The position numbers were made by a program, and so were the translations under genes. From Symsagittifera roscoffensis (lineage: Eukaryota; Xenacoelomorpha; Acoela; Convolutidae): DNA of 64,000 nucleotides. Within the stretch, counting starts at the first letter, position 1, and each line of letters begins with the position of its first letter. The stretch spans positions 21,565,789 to 21,629,788 of the forward strand of contig NC_087062.1 in NCBI RefSeq assembly GCF_963678635.1, written 5' to 3'. The notes beneath the pieces were generated by a model. That model was not told where the DNA came from. It ran no database searches and saw only the letters and a list, made by a program, of their open reading frames with translations. Of the stretch, positions 1 to 12,409 are shown in pieces.

Positions 1-2590
1 TCAAATTGTAAGTGGAATCCGCAAATATCGTTTGTTAAGATCTGAATTGATTTGGCGACTGCGACGGTCTGAGTATTACTCAGGTCCTAGATACTTTTCA
101 AAACTAGCCGAGCATCAAGTTTTCCCGTAGATATGGCGTGGTTATCCTAACCCCTCGTTTGAAGAAAATTTTTGCCATCCGCAGGGGCTGTTGCTCGCTA
201 TTTATAATTCTGGTATTTTGAGCAGTTCCAGTTTGTAAAAATTAGTTGTTACGTTTAAGATAAAACTCGTGGCCTGATACCACTAAAAAAAATTTTTATT
301 TTTGGAGAATAAACTAAAATAGAAGGACGCTTCAAAATGTATAGCTCATAGAACGGTAAGACAATCGTTCAAATGTCAAGCAGTATGGTTTTACGTACAA
401 TTTTTAAATTTCTTGAATTGCTTTTGATTAGCGTCAAGTAGGTTATCTCTGTTTTAAACGCGTGAATGAGGGATAATATCTCTAATTAATCGAAATACAT
501 TTTTTTTCAGATAATAGAGGCATCAAGTGAATTAAGACTTGCTTTTCAGGCCTCAAGTATTGCACTTATTTGAAATACTCATGTACTTACAAAAAGGAAC
601 TAGTTTGAAACAATTGTTGGTTTTAAAAGGGAGTTTAATTGTTGTGGGTTTATTTTGTTACGGAGTTATAAATTAGGGGATGCAAAAATTGGGGGATAAG
701 TAACGTGGAGTTGAAGAATTGAAGCAAAATTGTGCGCCTATGCAGTGCACAGTAAGGTCCAAATAAATGTTTCTTGTCATCAAAAAAATACCAAAATGGG
801 GTTTCAGAATGGATTTTAGTTCAGAGTTTAAAATTCCAAAATCCGTGGTTTCTCAAGTTGGGTCTAATTTAGATGAAAAATAATGGAGAAGAAACTTGCC
901 TAGAATTAAAAATTTTAAAAAAAAGTTCTAAAAAACGTTCATGAAAAGTACGTTGAACTTTAGCAAGGATATACATTATCTCGAAAACCTAGTGTAACAT
1001 TACGAGGCCAAACAGTGCAATCTCTGCATTGTAAGCGGAATCCGCAACAGGACAAAATCAGATTTGTCGCGGAATCCGCAACATTGCTAATTTTCTCTGA
1101 TCTTTTAGGCTGTTTTGGATACAACAAAAAATACCTAAAATATTGTACCACTCAAAATTGCTCGAAAAACAGGCGAAATTGCAGAATCCGCAATTGTATT
1201 TGCGGAATCTAGATCAGTTTGTTGAATTCACTAACGAATGATAAATTTTTTGTATCGTTAAATTGAGCTGTTGCGGAATCCGCAACTGTAAGTGGAATCC
1301 TCAAATTGTAAGTGGAATCCGCAAATATCGTTTGTTAAGATCTGAATTGATTTGGCGACTGCGACGGTCTGAGTATTACTCAGGTCCTAGATACTTTTCA
1401 AAACTAGCCGAGCATCAAGTTTTCCCGTAGATATGGCGTGGTTATCCTAACCCCTCGTTTGAAGAAAATTTTTGCCATCCGCAGGGGCTGTTGCTCGCTA
1501 TTTATAATTCTGGTATTTTGAGCAGTTCCAGTTTGTAAAAATTAGTTGTTACGTTTAAGATAAAACTCGTGGCCTGATACCACTAAAAAAAATTTTTATT
1601 TTTGGAGAATAAACTAAAATAGAAGGACGCTTCAAAATGTATAGCTCATAGAACGGTAAGACAATCGTTCAAATGTCAAGCAGTATGGTTTTACGTACAA
1701 TTTTTAAAATTCTTGAATAGCTTTTGATTAGCGTCAAGTAGGTTATCTCTGTTTTAAACGCGTGAATGAGGGATTATATCTCTAATTAATCAAAATACAC
1801 TTTTTTTCAGATAATAGAGGCATCAAGTGAATTAGGACTTGCTTTTCAGGCCTCAATTATTGCACTTATTTAGAATACTCATGTACTTACAAAACGGAAC
1901 TAATTTGAAACAATTGTTGGTTTTAAAAGGGAGTTTAATTGTTGTGGGTTTATTTTGTTACGGGGTTATAAATTAGGGGATACAAAAATTGGGGGATAAG
2001 TAACGTGGAGTTGAAGAATTGAAGCAAAATTGTGCGCCTATGCAGTGCACAGTAAGGTCCAATTAAATGTTTCTTGTCATCAAAAAAATACCAAAATGGG
2101 GTTTCAGAATGGATTTTAGTTCAGAGGTTAAAAGTCCAAAATCCGTGGTTTCTCAAGTTGGGTCTAATTTAGATGAAAAATAATGGAGAAGAAACTTGCC
2201 TAGAATTAAAAGTTTTTAAGAAAAAGTTCTAAAAAACGTTCATGAAAAGTACGTTGAACTTGAGCAAGGATATACATTTTCTCGAAAACCTAGTGTAACG
2301 TTACGAGGAATCCGCAACAGGACAAAATCAGATTTGTCGCGGAATCCGCAACATTGCTAATTTTCTCTGATCTTTTAGGCTGTTTTGGATTCAACAAAAA
2401 AGTACCTAAATTATTGTACCACTCAAAAATGCTCAAAAAACAGGCGAATTTGCAGAATCCGCAACTGTATTTGCGGAATCCAGATCAGTTTGTGGAATTC
2501 ACTAACGATTGATAAATTTTTTGGATCGTTAAATTGAGCTGTTGTGGAATCCGCAACTGTAAGTGGAATCCGCAATTGTAAGTGGAACCC
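1..2590. repeat. Tandem duplication, two ~1.3 kb units
   Basis: Units 1-1300 and 1301-2590 are almost identical. Both begin with tcaaattgtaagtggaatcc and can be followed base by base with scattered substitutions. The second unit lacks about 31 bases present near 1010-1040 of the first. No coding sequence is convincing in either unit: the longest frames are about 65 codons and fall in repeats. The window begins inside the array, so more copies may lie to the left. Confidence 0.9.
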
Positions 2591-2660
2591 TCAAATTGTA
2601 AGTAGAATCCGCAGATTTTAAGTGGAATCCGCATTTGGTTGGCGGATTCCCTTTACATAT
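2545..2660 (+). repeat. Short tandem repeats of aagtggaatccgcaa type
   Basis: Four to five degenerate copies of an ~18-bp unit, gtaagtggaatccgcaa, follow one another. Smaller clusters lie near 1020-1335 and 2300-2480. The core GCGGAATCCGC is an inverted repeat around a single central base. Confidence 0.8.
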
Positions 2661-2759
2661 ATTTATATGTGTAGTAGCCTTTAAAATTATATCTTTTGAA
2701 AACGTGATTTGATTTCACTAGAATAGAAAATTACTAGAATAGAAATTTACTAGAATAGA

Positions 2760-3395
2760 TCAGTGTTTGAGATTAATGGAATCCCAATTACTGACCAGTA
2801 TTTGCGATCGATGAAATCCCAAATACTGAACTAATATGACGATTTGCTATGCGTTGGGTTTCTAATCACTCTCAACCTAATGACTCCAAATAATGGATAT
2901 ATTCCATTTTTTTATCCATATTATGCCAGTTTTTGGGATTCTATCAATCCCAAAAACTGACCAGTATTTGGGATCGATTTAACCCCAAATACTGAACTAA
3001 TTCGAAGATTTGCCATGCAATGGGGTTCTTATCACTCTCAACCTAATAACTTCAAATAATGGATATATTCCATCTTTATTCCTCATTATTCCTGTTTTTC
3101 GAATTTCAACAATCCCAAATACTGACCAGTATTTGGGATCGATATAATCTCAAATACTGGCCTAATTTGGCGATATGCTGTGTTTGTGTTTCCATACTCT
3201 CAACCCAATGACTACAATTACTGCATTTATTCGGCGTTATAGTTCCAAAATCAGTATTTGGGATTAACGCAATCCCAAAAACTGACCTAATTTGTCGATA
3301 TGCTGTGTTTTCCATACGCTTTCAATTCAATGACTCCAAATATTGAAATAGTTCGGTGTTGTGTTTCCAAAATACTGAAAGATGACATCCACCAA
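2760..3395. repeat. ~163-bp tandem repeat, about four monomers
   Basis: Copies begin near 2785, 2950, 3113 and 3270. Each contains tcccaaatactgaccagtat or a close variant, then gggatcgat, then a conserved stretch with ctctcaaccyaatgact. The spacing is about 163 bp. Each monomer carries the short inverted pair cagtatttgggat / atcccaaatactg. Confidence 0.8.
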
Positions 3396-3535
3396 TTTAG
3401 GTAACCAATTTTTCAAGACTTATTCGTGGATTCCGTTGACAAAGGTTAAGTCTTTGCTTTTAAATTCTGCATTGCTAGAGATAAGAATTCTAGTTCAGCT
3501 TTTAATTTTTCATATGCAAGTTCAGTATTGAACAA

Positions 3536-3790
3536 AATTCGGAATCCACTTACAATTTGCGGAATCCACTTACATTCGCGGATTCCGCGTACATTTTGCT
3601 AAATCCACTTACAGTTGCGGAATCCAGAACAACTAACTATATTTGCTTGTTGCGGAATCCGCAACAAAACAAATGTGCCGACAAAGTTTACGTTACAGGT
3701 ATATGTATGCGGAATCCACTGAAGTTTTGTTTGTGGAATCCACTTACATTTTAGAACATGTTTTATACACTTGTCTCTGGAATCCGGGAA
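3536..3790 (-). repeat. Inverted counterpart of the ggaatcc short repeats
   Basis: Several copies of ttgcggaatccacttaca occur here. This is the reverse complement of the unit at 2545-2660. The two clusters face each other across the 163-bp array, as subterminal repeats of a non-autonomous DNA transposon might, but no clean terminal inverted repeat or target duplication was found. Confidence 0.65.
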
Positions 3791-3794
3791 CATA

Positions 3795-4784
3795 CAGACA
3801 CAAAATGTGCTCCTATCCAGTGCACAGTTTGGTCTCGTAATGAAATTAGTTTGGTTTTGTTTTTACCAAAAGTGTCCTTTTTATTGTATAAAACACCAAT
3901 GTTTTAAAAGCATTTTCAGCCAACTTTATAGATTCAATCCTGCTTAAACTTTGTTGTGCTGGTTAAGGTTCTCGCTTTGATATGGTTTTGTCAGGAATTG
4001 AACCAATACTTCGTCAGAATTTTTGATGGATCATTAAAGCCAAAAATGATCCCTTTTTGGGATAAAAATTTTAGCACAAGCGTTTCAAAACCGTTTTAAA
4101 TCTTCAAAATTTCCTAGCGAGTTTTTTCCGCATCATTATTTATTTAATTTTTTTTAAATTGAGGAAAACGCGCCGTAAACTTCAAGTTTAATGCATTTTT
4201 TGCAGATAATTTGAATCAGAAATCTATTTTTTGCCACGTTTAGTTCACAACCGAGCTTTTTTTTTAAAAATTTATTGTCTTTGCCGCGTGAACTTTACCT
4301 AAAGCCAGTTCCATATATATTGAAGGGCAGTCAAACCCCATTCACGACTTTGGCATGATACAAGCAGAATATTAGCTTAGTAATGTTTACTGTTTCAATT
4401 CTTAAATTTCAAACTCAAATTTCATAGTTAATTTTTAGGAAAACATGGTTTAGAAATCAAACTCCAAAGTTTGATCTGTATTACCATATGTGATCAACAG
4501 ACTTGTAGTCACCGTCAAATGTGATCCGCTCAATGTTGTAGTTTTTAAAGTTATTTGACTCCATTCACGTAATTGCTTTGTCCAAATGGGCATGAATACT
4601 CCAACCAGAAATCCCAATTTTTAGGTGCTTGCTACCAACCGAAAACAATGAGTTAAATTAAATTTTACTGATTGAATTTTGAATCAATTAGATGAAATTG
4701 GAAAATGAGGAACATTATCTCTTGAAAAGCTCAACTTTCTTTCTCTGGCAATGGTTCGCCAAAAGCAACTTATTACACCTCAGA
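3795..4784. other. AT-rich stretch without recognised features
   Basis: I see no gene, RNA or clear repeat here. Reading frames are short and show no family resemblance. Confidence 0.6.
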
Positions 4785-5146
4785 GTAGCAAACATTTATT
4801 GTATGCAAAGTTCAGAAACATTAGACAAACCAAGTTAACATCCTCAACCCCGCCCCTAACTATATTATGTAAAGGACTTAAAATCTCACAAGGACTAACC
4901 TTTTTCTTTAGTCAAATATGGAAGCATTACACCAATCAAGTTAACATCCTCCACCTAACTAGACTAAGTTAAAAAAAAAAACATATGCCTCACAGCGGCT
5001 AACGTTTTTACATGTCAAATACAGAAGCATTAAACGAAGAAGGTTAAGATCCTCCCCTTAACTAGTTTAAGTTAAGAAAGACTGCTTCACTGAGGCTAAA
5101 TTTTTTTGATTGTCAAATCCAGAAGCATTAGACGTGTCATACTGCT
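4785..5146. repeat. Satellite, ~100-bp monomers (left fragment)
   Basis: Three to four monomers carry cagaagcattagacgaa, taacatcctccc and aactagactaagtt. It is the same family as the main array from 7381. The array is interrupted at 5147 by a retrotransposon. Confidence 0.8.
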
Positions 5147-5392
5147 ACTGCATTAGCAGTAATTGATTTATGTAATACCAACCTGCGGTGGTATAGTTAT
5201 TAATATTATGGTGTGTCCAAGGTCACTGTGCGAAGTGACGTTGACACACGGTTGAGAACTCAGAGTTTTCGATTCTGATTTATCTCTCAGTAACTACTTC
5301 AAAAGAAAGAAAAAAAGAAAACCTAATTCAATACTTCAGAATACATTATTGAATTATCACTAGTTTTCCCACGATACCGCATAGGATATCAC
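5147..5392 (+). other. Probable 5' LTR and leader of the truncated element
   Basis: This non-coding sequence lies between the satellite edge and gag. It begins TGTC, consistent with a TG-starting LTR. A hairpin lies at about 5211-5248, where gtgtgtc...ggtcact pairs with agtgac...gacacac. Without a 3' LTR to compare, the LTR end and primer-binding site cannot be placed. Confidence 0.5.
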
Positions 5393-6450
5393 ATGACGCA
5401 GCCGACAGGATTTGCAGCTCAGGACAATTGAACGGATATGGGAATACCCGTATTTTGGGCGTCAGCGAATTTAGAACCTCCGTGGCAGTTTAAAATCTGG
5501 TTTGAACAATTTCTAATGGCAGTAACTGTGAAAGAAAACGTAAATCCAGTGGTTATATTAGAAGCACCAAAAGACATATTAGAAGAACCACATCCTCGAC
5601 CAGAAACACCACGAGAGGGAGAGACTAAAGCTGCGACGACTGCTAGGAATCTTAGAGATAAGTTAGGAAGCGACAGAGTAATGCTGGAAAATGAAGAGAG
5701 AAGAACAAGAGGCCCAAGAGTTGGTCACAATGTTTTCTACAACGAAACGCAAAAGAAACTGGTATCCAGATTATTTCTGTCATTTGGTACAGAGGGAAAG
5801 AAACGATTTCTACAAAAAAATCAACATGTCGAAATATCCAAAATGTTGTTCAGGGATATCACAGAACTTGCAGAAGTCTCGTTCCAAAAGGTAAAATGTG
5901 TAACATATGAAAGATATAAATTGTTCACACGAATGCAAGAAACCGGGGAATCACTGGAGGCATTTCATGCAGCGCTAACTGCGCAAGCAGCTCGATCAGA
6001 ATTGGAAACATTGAAAAACGAGATAGTCCGTGATCTATTCCTTTCGAAAATGAAAAATATGAAATTACAGGACACGTTGACATTTGAAACTCTAGATCCA
6101 GAAGAAGTTCTGAAGAGGGCAATTAAATTTGAACATAGTAAATTAACTACAATGGCATTTCAAAAGACAAATGCTGCGGCGACAACTAAAATTCTGGAGT
6201 GAGAATAAAACAAGAACCTGCGATGGCAGTAAGGAATTCGTCAGGAACAACAAAGAATCAATATAACAAAAGGGAAACAAATAAACGACAGAACAATAGC
6301 AAAAATTCCAACATGAAAGCACAACCATGCAACAGATGTGGACGAATATTCAATCAGGGACACTTGAAAAAGTGTTCCGCGATGGGAAAAACTTTTAAGA
6401 ATTGTGGTAAGAATTGTGAAAAAACTTATAAGAATTGGTGTTAAAATGTG
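5393..6450 (+). pseudogene. Gag pseudogene of the truncated gypsy element
   Basis: The likely original start is ATG 5393, reading MTQPTG like the second element. An in-frame TGA at 5429-5431 breaks it, and the frame reopens at ATG 5438 and runs to 6202. The product resembles the second gag along its length, for example in GESLEAFHAALTAQAARSE. A frameshift near 6200 moves the C-terminal part to another frame, where a zinc-knuckle-like CNRCGRIFNQGHLKKC is read. The second knuckle is degenerate. Gag is the structural nucleic-acid-binding protein of the element. It is not expected to be functional. Confidence 0.85.
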
Positions 6451-7380
6451 TGGATCTCAACAATCAAGTGAGGTTGCGGAAGAATCGGACGGATCCGTAA
6501 AGGAATGTGATCAGATAAGCAAAAGCTTTGGATCATGTAGCGATTTTGAAGTAATATCGATACAAACACATCAGACGGAGAACGAAAGAATCTCAAAATA
6601 TGAGAAGGACCGAATCAGTGAAATTAGGAAGAAAACAAATGGAGAGATGATACAAGTCCAGAAAATCGATTCGATTCGAGACCCAAAGCTGAAAAGAGTA
6701 AAATCACTAAAAGCTATGGTACGAATAGACAATCAGATAATAAAATTGACGGTGGATACTGGAAGCCGAGTCTCTTTCTTAAATTGGGCTCGACGGCAAA
6801 GGAAATAATGGACAAAAAGCAAAGTAAGATTCATTTCATCGGAAAAACCGAATTTACATACAAAATTCGTGGATTACAACGAACAACTGATCTGTGTTTT
6901 GGGGGCATTGAAAACGCATCTTCCGTCGGCAGGCTGGGAGGTGAAAGGTGCTACCTTTCTGGTGACAGAACGTAAAACCAGATGCATAATGGGTTTAGAT
7001 CTGCAAGGACAAGTGGGGGTAGTCACTACAAAAAAACCAGCTCCAAAACAACTTACTAGGTTTGACGTGCTCATGTGCGAGCAGTCGGAAGGTTGGAAAG
7101 AAAAAATTTTCAATAAATTCAGAAATTTGTTTGAAAGACAAGGAATTTCAAAAAACCACATTGTAAGTTCGAAATTTAAGTACCCCCTATGTCCAATTCA
7201 AGAAAAGGGAGAAGAATTCCAATTTATGTACAGGATAAAGTTGAGAAAGAGATTGGAAAACTGTTGACAGAAGGTCATAACACAAAGTTTGCCAGATGTA
7301 CGAGCGATTGTTTTACTACCCCGATTGTGATAACAGTAAAAAAGGACGATTCGATAAAATTGGCGATGGACGCGAAACCA
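6404..7380 (+). pseudogene. Pol remnant: protease and start of reverse transcriptase
   Basis: The first frame (to 6808) ends with a retropepsin active-site motif, VDTGSRVSF. A change of frame near 6800 leads to a segment read to 7267, and another change near 7190 leads to the N-terminal RT block with GRRIPIYVQDKVEKEIGKLL and PIVITVKKDDSIKLAMD. The catalytic YxDD part of RT is absent because the element ends here. The last three residues of the open frame already come from the satellite. Confidence 0.8.
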
Positions 7381-10130
7381 ATACAGAAGCATTAGACGAA
7401 TCAAGTTGTCATCCTCCCCCTAACTAGAAAAAATCTAAAAAAAACTTATGCCTCACTGCGGCTTACGTTTTTGACATGTCAAATCCAGAAGCATAGAAGA
7501 AGCAGGCTAACATCATTCCCTTAACTTGACTAAACTATAAAAAAAACGTAAAAATCGCAGCGGCCTACGTTTTTTGCATTTCAATTACCAAAGCATTAGA
7601 CGAAGCAAGGTAACATCCTCCCCTTGAACTAGACTAAGTAAGGAAAGACTGCTTCACAGGGGCTAATTTTTTTTGATCGTCAAATACAGAAGCATTAGAC
7701 GAATCAATTTAACATCCTCCACTTATCTAGACTAACTTAAAAAACGTATGCCTCACAGTGGCTCACGTTTTTACATGTTAAACACAGAAGCATTAGACGA
7801 AGCAGGCTAACATCATTCCCTTAACTAGACAAAAGTATAAAAAAAACGTAAAACTCGCAGCGGCCTACGTTTTTTTCATGTCAATTACCAAAACATTAAG
7901 CGAACCAAGGTAACATCCTCCCCTTTAACTAGACTAAGTTAAGAAAGACTGCATCACAGGGGCTAATATTTTTTGATTTTCAAATACAGAAGCATTAGAT
8001 GAATCAAGTTATCATCCTCCCCTAACTAGAAGAAATCTACAAAAAACTTATACCTCACAGCGGTTTACGTTTTTGACATGTCAAATACAGAAGCATTAGA
8101 CGAAGCAGGCTAACATTATTCCCTTAACTAGACTAAAGTATAAAAAAACGTATAACTCGCAGCGGCCTACGTTTTTTGCATGTCAATTACCAAAGCATTA
8201 GCCGAAGCAAGGTAACATCTTTCCTTTTAACAAGGCTAAGTTAAAATAGACTGCTTCACAGGGGCTAAATTTTTTTGATTGTCAAATACAGAAGCATTAG
8301 ACGAATCAAGTTGTCATCCTCCCCCTAACTAGAAAAAATCTACAAAAAACTTATGCCTCATTGCGGCTTACGTTTTTGACATGTCAAATACAGAAGCATA
8401 GAAGAAGCAGGCTAACATTATTCCCTTAACTAGACTAAAGTATAAAAAAAAAAACGTAAAACTCGCAGCGGCCAACGTTTTTTGCATGTCAAATACCAAA
8501 GCATTAAACGAACCAAGGTAACATCCTCCCCTTTAACTAGACTAAGTTAAGAAAGACTGCTTCACAGGGGCTAATTTTTTTTGATTTTCAAATACAGAAG
8601 CAGTAGACGAATCAAGTTATCATCCTCCCCCTAACTAGAAGAAATCTACAAAAAACTTATGCCTAACAGCGGGTTACGTTTTTGACATGTCAAATACAGA
8701 AGCATTAGACGAAGCAGGCTAACATTATTCCCTTAACTAGACTAAAGTATAAAAAAACGTATAACTCGCAGCGGCCTACGTTTTTTGCATGTCAATTACC
8801 AAAGCATTAAGCGAACCAAGATAACATCCTCCCCTTTAACTAGACTAAGTTAAGATAGACTGCTTCACAGGGGCTAAATTTTTTTGATTGTCAAATACAG
8901 AAGCATTAGACGAATCAAGTTGTCATCCTCCCCCTAACTAGAAAAACTCTAAAAAAAACTTATGCCTCACTGCGGCTTACGTTTTTGACATGTCAAATCC
9001 AGAAGCATAGAAGAAGCAGGCTAACATCATTCCCTTAACTTGACTAAAGTATAAAAAAAACGTAAAAATCGCAGCGGCCTACGTTTTTTGCATTTCAATT
9101 ACCAAAGCATTAGACGAAGCAAGGTAACATCCTCCCCTTGAACTAGACTAAGTAAGGAAAGACTGCTTCACAGGGGCTAATTTTTTTTGATCGTCAAATA
9201 CAGAAGCATTAGACGAATCAATTTAACATCCTCCAGTTATCTAGACTAACTTAAAAAACGTATGCCTCACAGTGGCTCACGTTTTTACATGTTAAACACA
9301 GAAGAATTAGACGAAGCAGGCTAACGCAATTCCCTTAACTAGACAAAAGTATAAAAAAACATATAACTCGCAGCGGCCTACGTTTTTTGCATGTCAATTA
9401 CCAAAGCATTAAGCGAACCAAGGTAACATCCTCCCCTTTAACTAGACTAAGTTAAGATAGACTGCTTCACAGGGGCTAAATTTTTTTGATTGTCAAATAC
9501 AGAAGCATTAGACGAATCAATTTAACATCCTCCACTTATCTAGACTAAATTAAAAAAAAACCTATGCATGCCCAACAGTGGTTCAAGTTTTTACATGTCA
9601 AATACAGAAACATTAAATGAAGAAAACTAACATCCTCCCCTTATCTAGACTAAAGTATAAAAAACACGTATAACTCGCAGCGGCCAACGTTTTTTGCATG
9701 TCAAATACCAAAACATTAGACGAAACAAGGTAACATCTTTCCTTTTAACAAGGCTAAGTTAAGAAAGACTGCTTCACGGGGGCTAATTTTTTTGATTGTC
9801 AAAAACAGAAGCATTAGACGAATCAAGTTATAATCCTCCCCCTAACGAGAAAAAATCTAAAAAACTCATGCCTCACAGCGGTTTACGTTTTTGACATGTC
9901 AAATACAGAAGCATTAGATGAAGCAGGCTAACATCATTCCCTTAACTAGACTAAACATAAAAAAAAACGTATAACTCGAAGAGGCCTAATTAAAATCCTT
10001 CCCCTAACTAGAACTAGAATAGATCAAAATACTTATGCCTCACAGCGGCTAAGGTTTTTTCCATGTCAAACACAGAAGCCATAGATGAATCAATTTAATA
10101 AGCTTCCTTTAATTAGACTAAGTTTCAAAA
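7381..10130. repeat. Satellite array with three-monomer higher-order repeat
   Basis: About 27 monomers of roughly 100 bp share cagaagcattagacga, catcctccc, aactagactaa and tgtcaaa. Three monomer types alternate. Type A has gaatcaagtt, then gcctcac-gcggc. Type B has gcaggctaac, then aactcgcagcggcctacg. Type C has accaaagcatt and gcaaggtaac, then gactgcttcacaggggc. Type A starts recur at 7384, 7685, 7985 and 8287, so the higher-order unit is about 301 bp. Monomers become irregular near the right end. Confidence 0.9.
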
Positions 10131-10660
10131 AAAGTATGAATAGTGGGTGTTGGAGCTAACGTAAGGGGGTCGTGTGGCTTACCCTTTGTATTAAGATACG
10201 TTATAGGTTTCGGGTCAGCCTCGCTATGAGTTAAAATTGTGTATAGAGTCTATAATGTATTGAGATAGGGATTAAATTTGGCATGGTTTCATTGTTTGTG
10301 TAATGGTAAGAGAATGGTAAGAAAAATGGTATTTTTTTTGGGTTTTGTGTGGAAAAGTCTAATTTTTTCACAAAAATCTCGGCGTGCGTTATGTAATTGG
10401 TAAATATCAATGGAATTAGTTAAAAATGTGTAGATTGTGTGGTGAACATAATGTAATTAGTTTTTTAAATCATGGTAAGTCAAAGGTAAAAGTTTCAAAA
10501 ACTTGGTTTATTATTAATCAAATTGAATTTTTTTTCAAAAAATTCAAAACGCGAAAAGATTTGATATAAATTGAGCTATTAACTTTTCTATTATATGATC
10601 TCACTCTTTAAACCAGTACTCTAGCTGAAACTATGCTGAATCCTAATGAAACATCAAAAA
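10131..10660. other. Non-coding stretch, nothing recognised
   Basis: A few tg/gta-rich lines separate the satellite from the minisatellite. I see no frame or RNA. Confidence 0.5.
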
Positions 10661-11060
10661 AATTAAACGTATTGAAAAATTGCAAAAATTTTAAGTTTAT
10701 GGAAAAAATTGCAATTTATTAAAAATTTTCGGAAAAAAATTGCAAAAACTTCATGATTTTGGAACAAAGTGCAAAAATTTCAAGTTTTTGAAAAAACTGC
10801 AAAAATTTCAAAATTTGTGGAAAAAAATTGCAAAAAAATCTTGTTTTCGGAAATAATTGCAAAATATCAAATTTTTGGAAAAAAATGCACAAATTTCATG
10901 ATTTTGGAACAAATTGCAATAATTTCAAGTTTTTCGAAACAACTGCAAAATTTCAAAATTTGTGGAAAAAAAAATGCAAAATTCTTGTTGTCGGGAAGAA
11001 TATCAAAAATTCAAGTTTTTGGAAAAAATTGCAAACATTTCATAATTTTTGAAAATCTCA
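10661..11060. repeat. ~30-bp minisatellite, ttgcaaaaatttcaag type
   Basis: About 13 degenerate copies of aaaattgcaaaaatttcaag followed by tttttgga. A 108-codon open frame across it (10769-11095) is a by-product of the repeat and is not a gene. Confidence 0.8.
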
Positions 11061-12400
11061 CGGTGTTGGATAATTTTTTGTTGCTTCTGATCTAATTGAT
11101 AAAATAAAATATATATTTACGTGCAGAGATTAAAAATATGCTCAAATTGATATTTTCAAAGATTGATCTTATTTTCATCTTTTGAGGTCAGTTTTCATTT
11201 TTTCTGAAATCGTCAAAAAGACAGTAGACAACCATAACTCTTAATAAATCAACCCCCTTATCTGCTTAAAAATGCACTACTCTACGAACACTTTTACAAG
11301 CACTAAACAAGGAAAAATTTAATATAGTAACTAGGCAAAACCATTCTTTTAGTCGTTTTTATAAATATCTACATTTTGAACGTTTTACTAACGAATACTT
11401 AACCACTCATTAGTGTATATTAGGCACTTTTACTACAAACTTATCGCAACAAAATCTCCGCAAACTTGCAATCAATGGAGATTTTTTTGTAGATTATAGA
11501 TTCTCGGATCGATTTCTATTAAAAGTTTCTTGACAATTTGGACTCGGTTGTTGCTGGTTTTACCATCAACCAGAACCTTTGGATAAAAAAATTATTGACG
11601 GATCAAGAATTGTGATGAGCTGAATCAATATTGAAGTAAAATTAATCAATTCTTTGCGATAATTTCCATTTTTAATCTTTTATTTTTGGAATTAACTAAT
11701 TTTTTGTCCAGTTTAGGTAGAATTTACCTGATAATCTCAATTCAAATGAAAATAGGAGCAAAGTTCATTGGAAATTTCAGATCAAATTCCATGATTCAAC
11801 TCCTCCTCAATTTTTTCTCAATGATTAAACAAAACTTGTACAAAAATTATAATTTCTGAGAAGTTTCTCACGTTAAAAACAAAACAACATTATTTTCATG
11901 ATTTTTCCGTAGAAACTCTCTATGTTTTTAAGGTTGTTTTTGCTTTCTCATTCAAATATGTTTGCGCTATTGAGCTCACTTTGCAAGAATTTTGCAAGAG
12001 TTTTGAATTTAGTCAGAACTGGAGAATTTTGGAGGAAAAGAGTATCAATTGAACAAACAATTTGCTGGCAGAAAGAAACGTAGAACTGATAACGTCTCAT
12101 TATTACTATGTAATTTGTAATGGTTTCCTCGTTCAGTTGCTTCAATAAAATTTTAAAGCAAAAGTGAAAAATTTGCTATCATAAAACATAACTTTTCTCG
12201 CAAAATAGTTATTAAATCGCTTTTTATTCTTGATTTTAGTCAAAATTTTCTCAAATTTATCAAAGTGAGCAAGAATCAGTGCTAATTAAAGCATTTAAAA
12301 GCACGTGTAAAAGCTGAGATATAAAAGTGTATTTTTACGCTGAGTATTTAGAACAAATTAAGAGCAGCTTCAATGACTATAATTTGAAAACCTTCGGAAG

Positions 12401-12409
12401 TATAAATAC
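12401..12409 (+). promoter_or_regulatory. TATA-like box in unit 1 of the 2.15 kb array
   Basis: TATAAATAC stands 76 bases before an ATG at 12477. That ATG is followed by a possible splice donor (aaaaaag/gtaatc at 12490/12491). The spacing is kept in unit 2. No downstream exon could be shown, so this is only a candidate. Confidence 0.3.

Larger units (their letters stand above)
5147..7380 (+). mobile_element. Gypsy-type LTR retrotransposon, 3'-truncated
   Basis: The order is non-coding leader or LTR (about 5147-5392), gag, zinc knuckle, aspartic protease and the beginning of reverse transcriptase. That is the gene order of Ty3/gypsy elements. The protein pieces resemble those of the second element at 36.8-43.4 kb on the other strand (gag N-terminus MTQPTG against MAQPTG; shared RT block PIVITVKKD). 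Coding sequence stops abruptly after the RT block near 7380 and satellite follows at once, so RNase H, integrase and the 3' LTR are missing. Several frameshifts and stops show it is dead. Confidence 0.85.

Noticed and set aside
7381-10130. Regular repeats resembling a CRISPR array
   Set aside because: Monomers are contiguous, with no unique spacers, no cas genes and a eukaryotic setting.
10769-11095. 108-codon + strand open frame
   Set aside because: It is translated minisatellite; the residues repeat with the ~30-bp unit.
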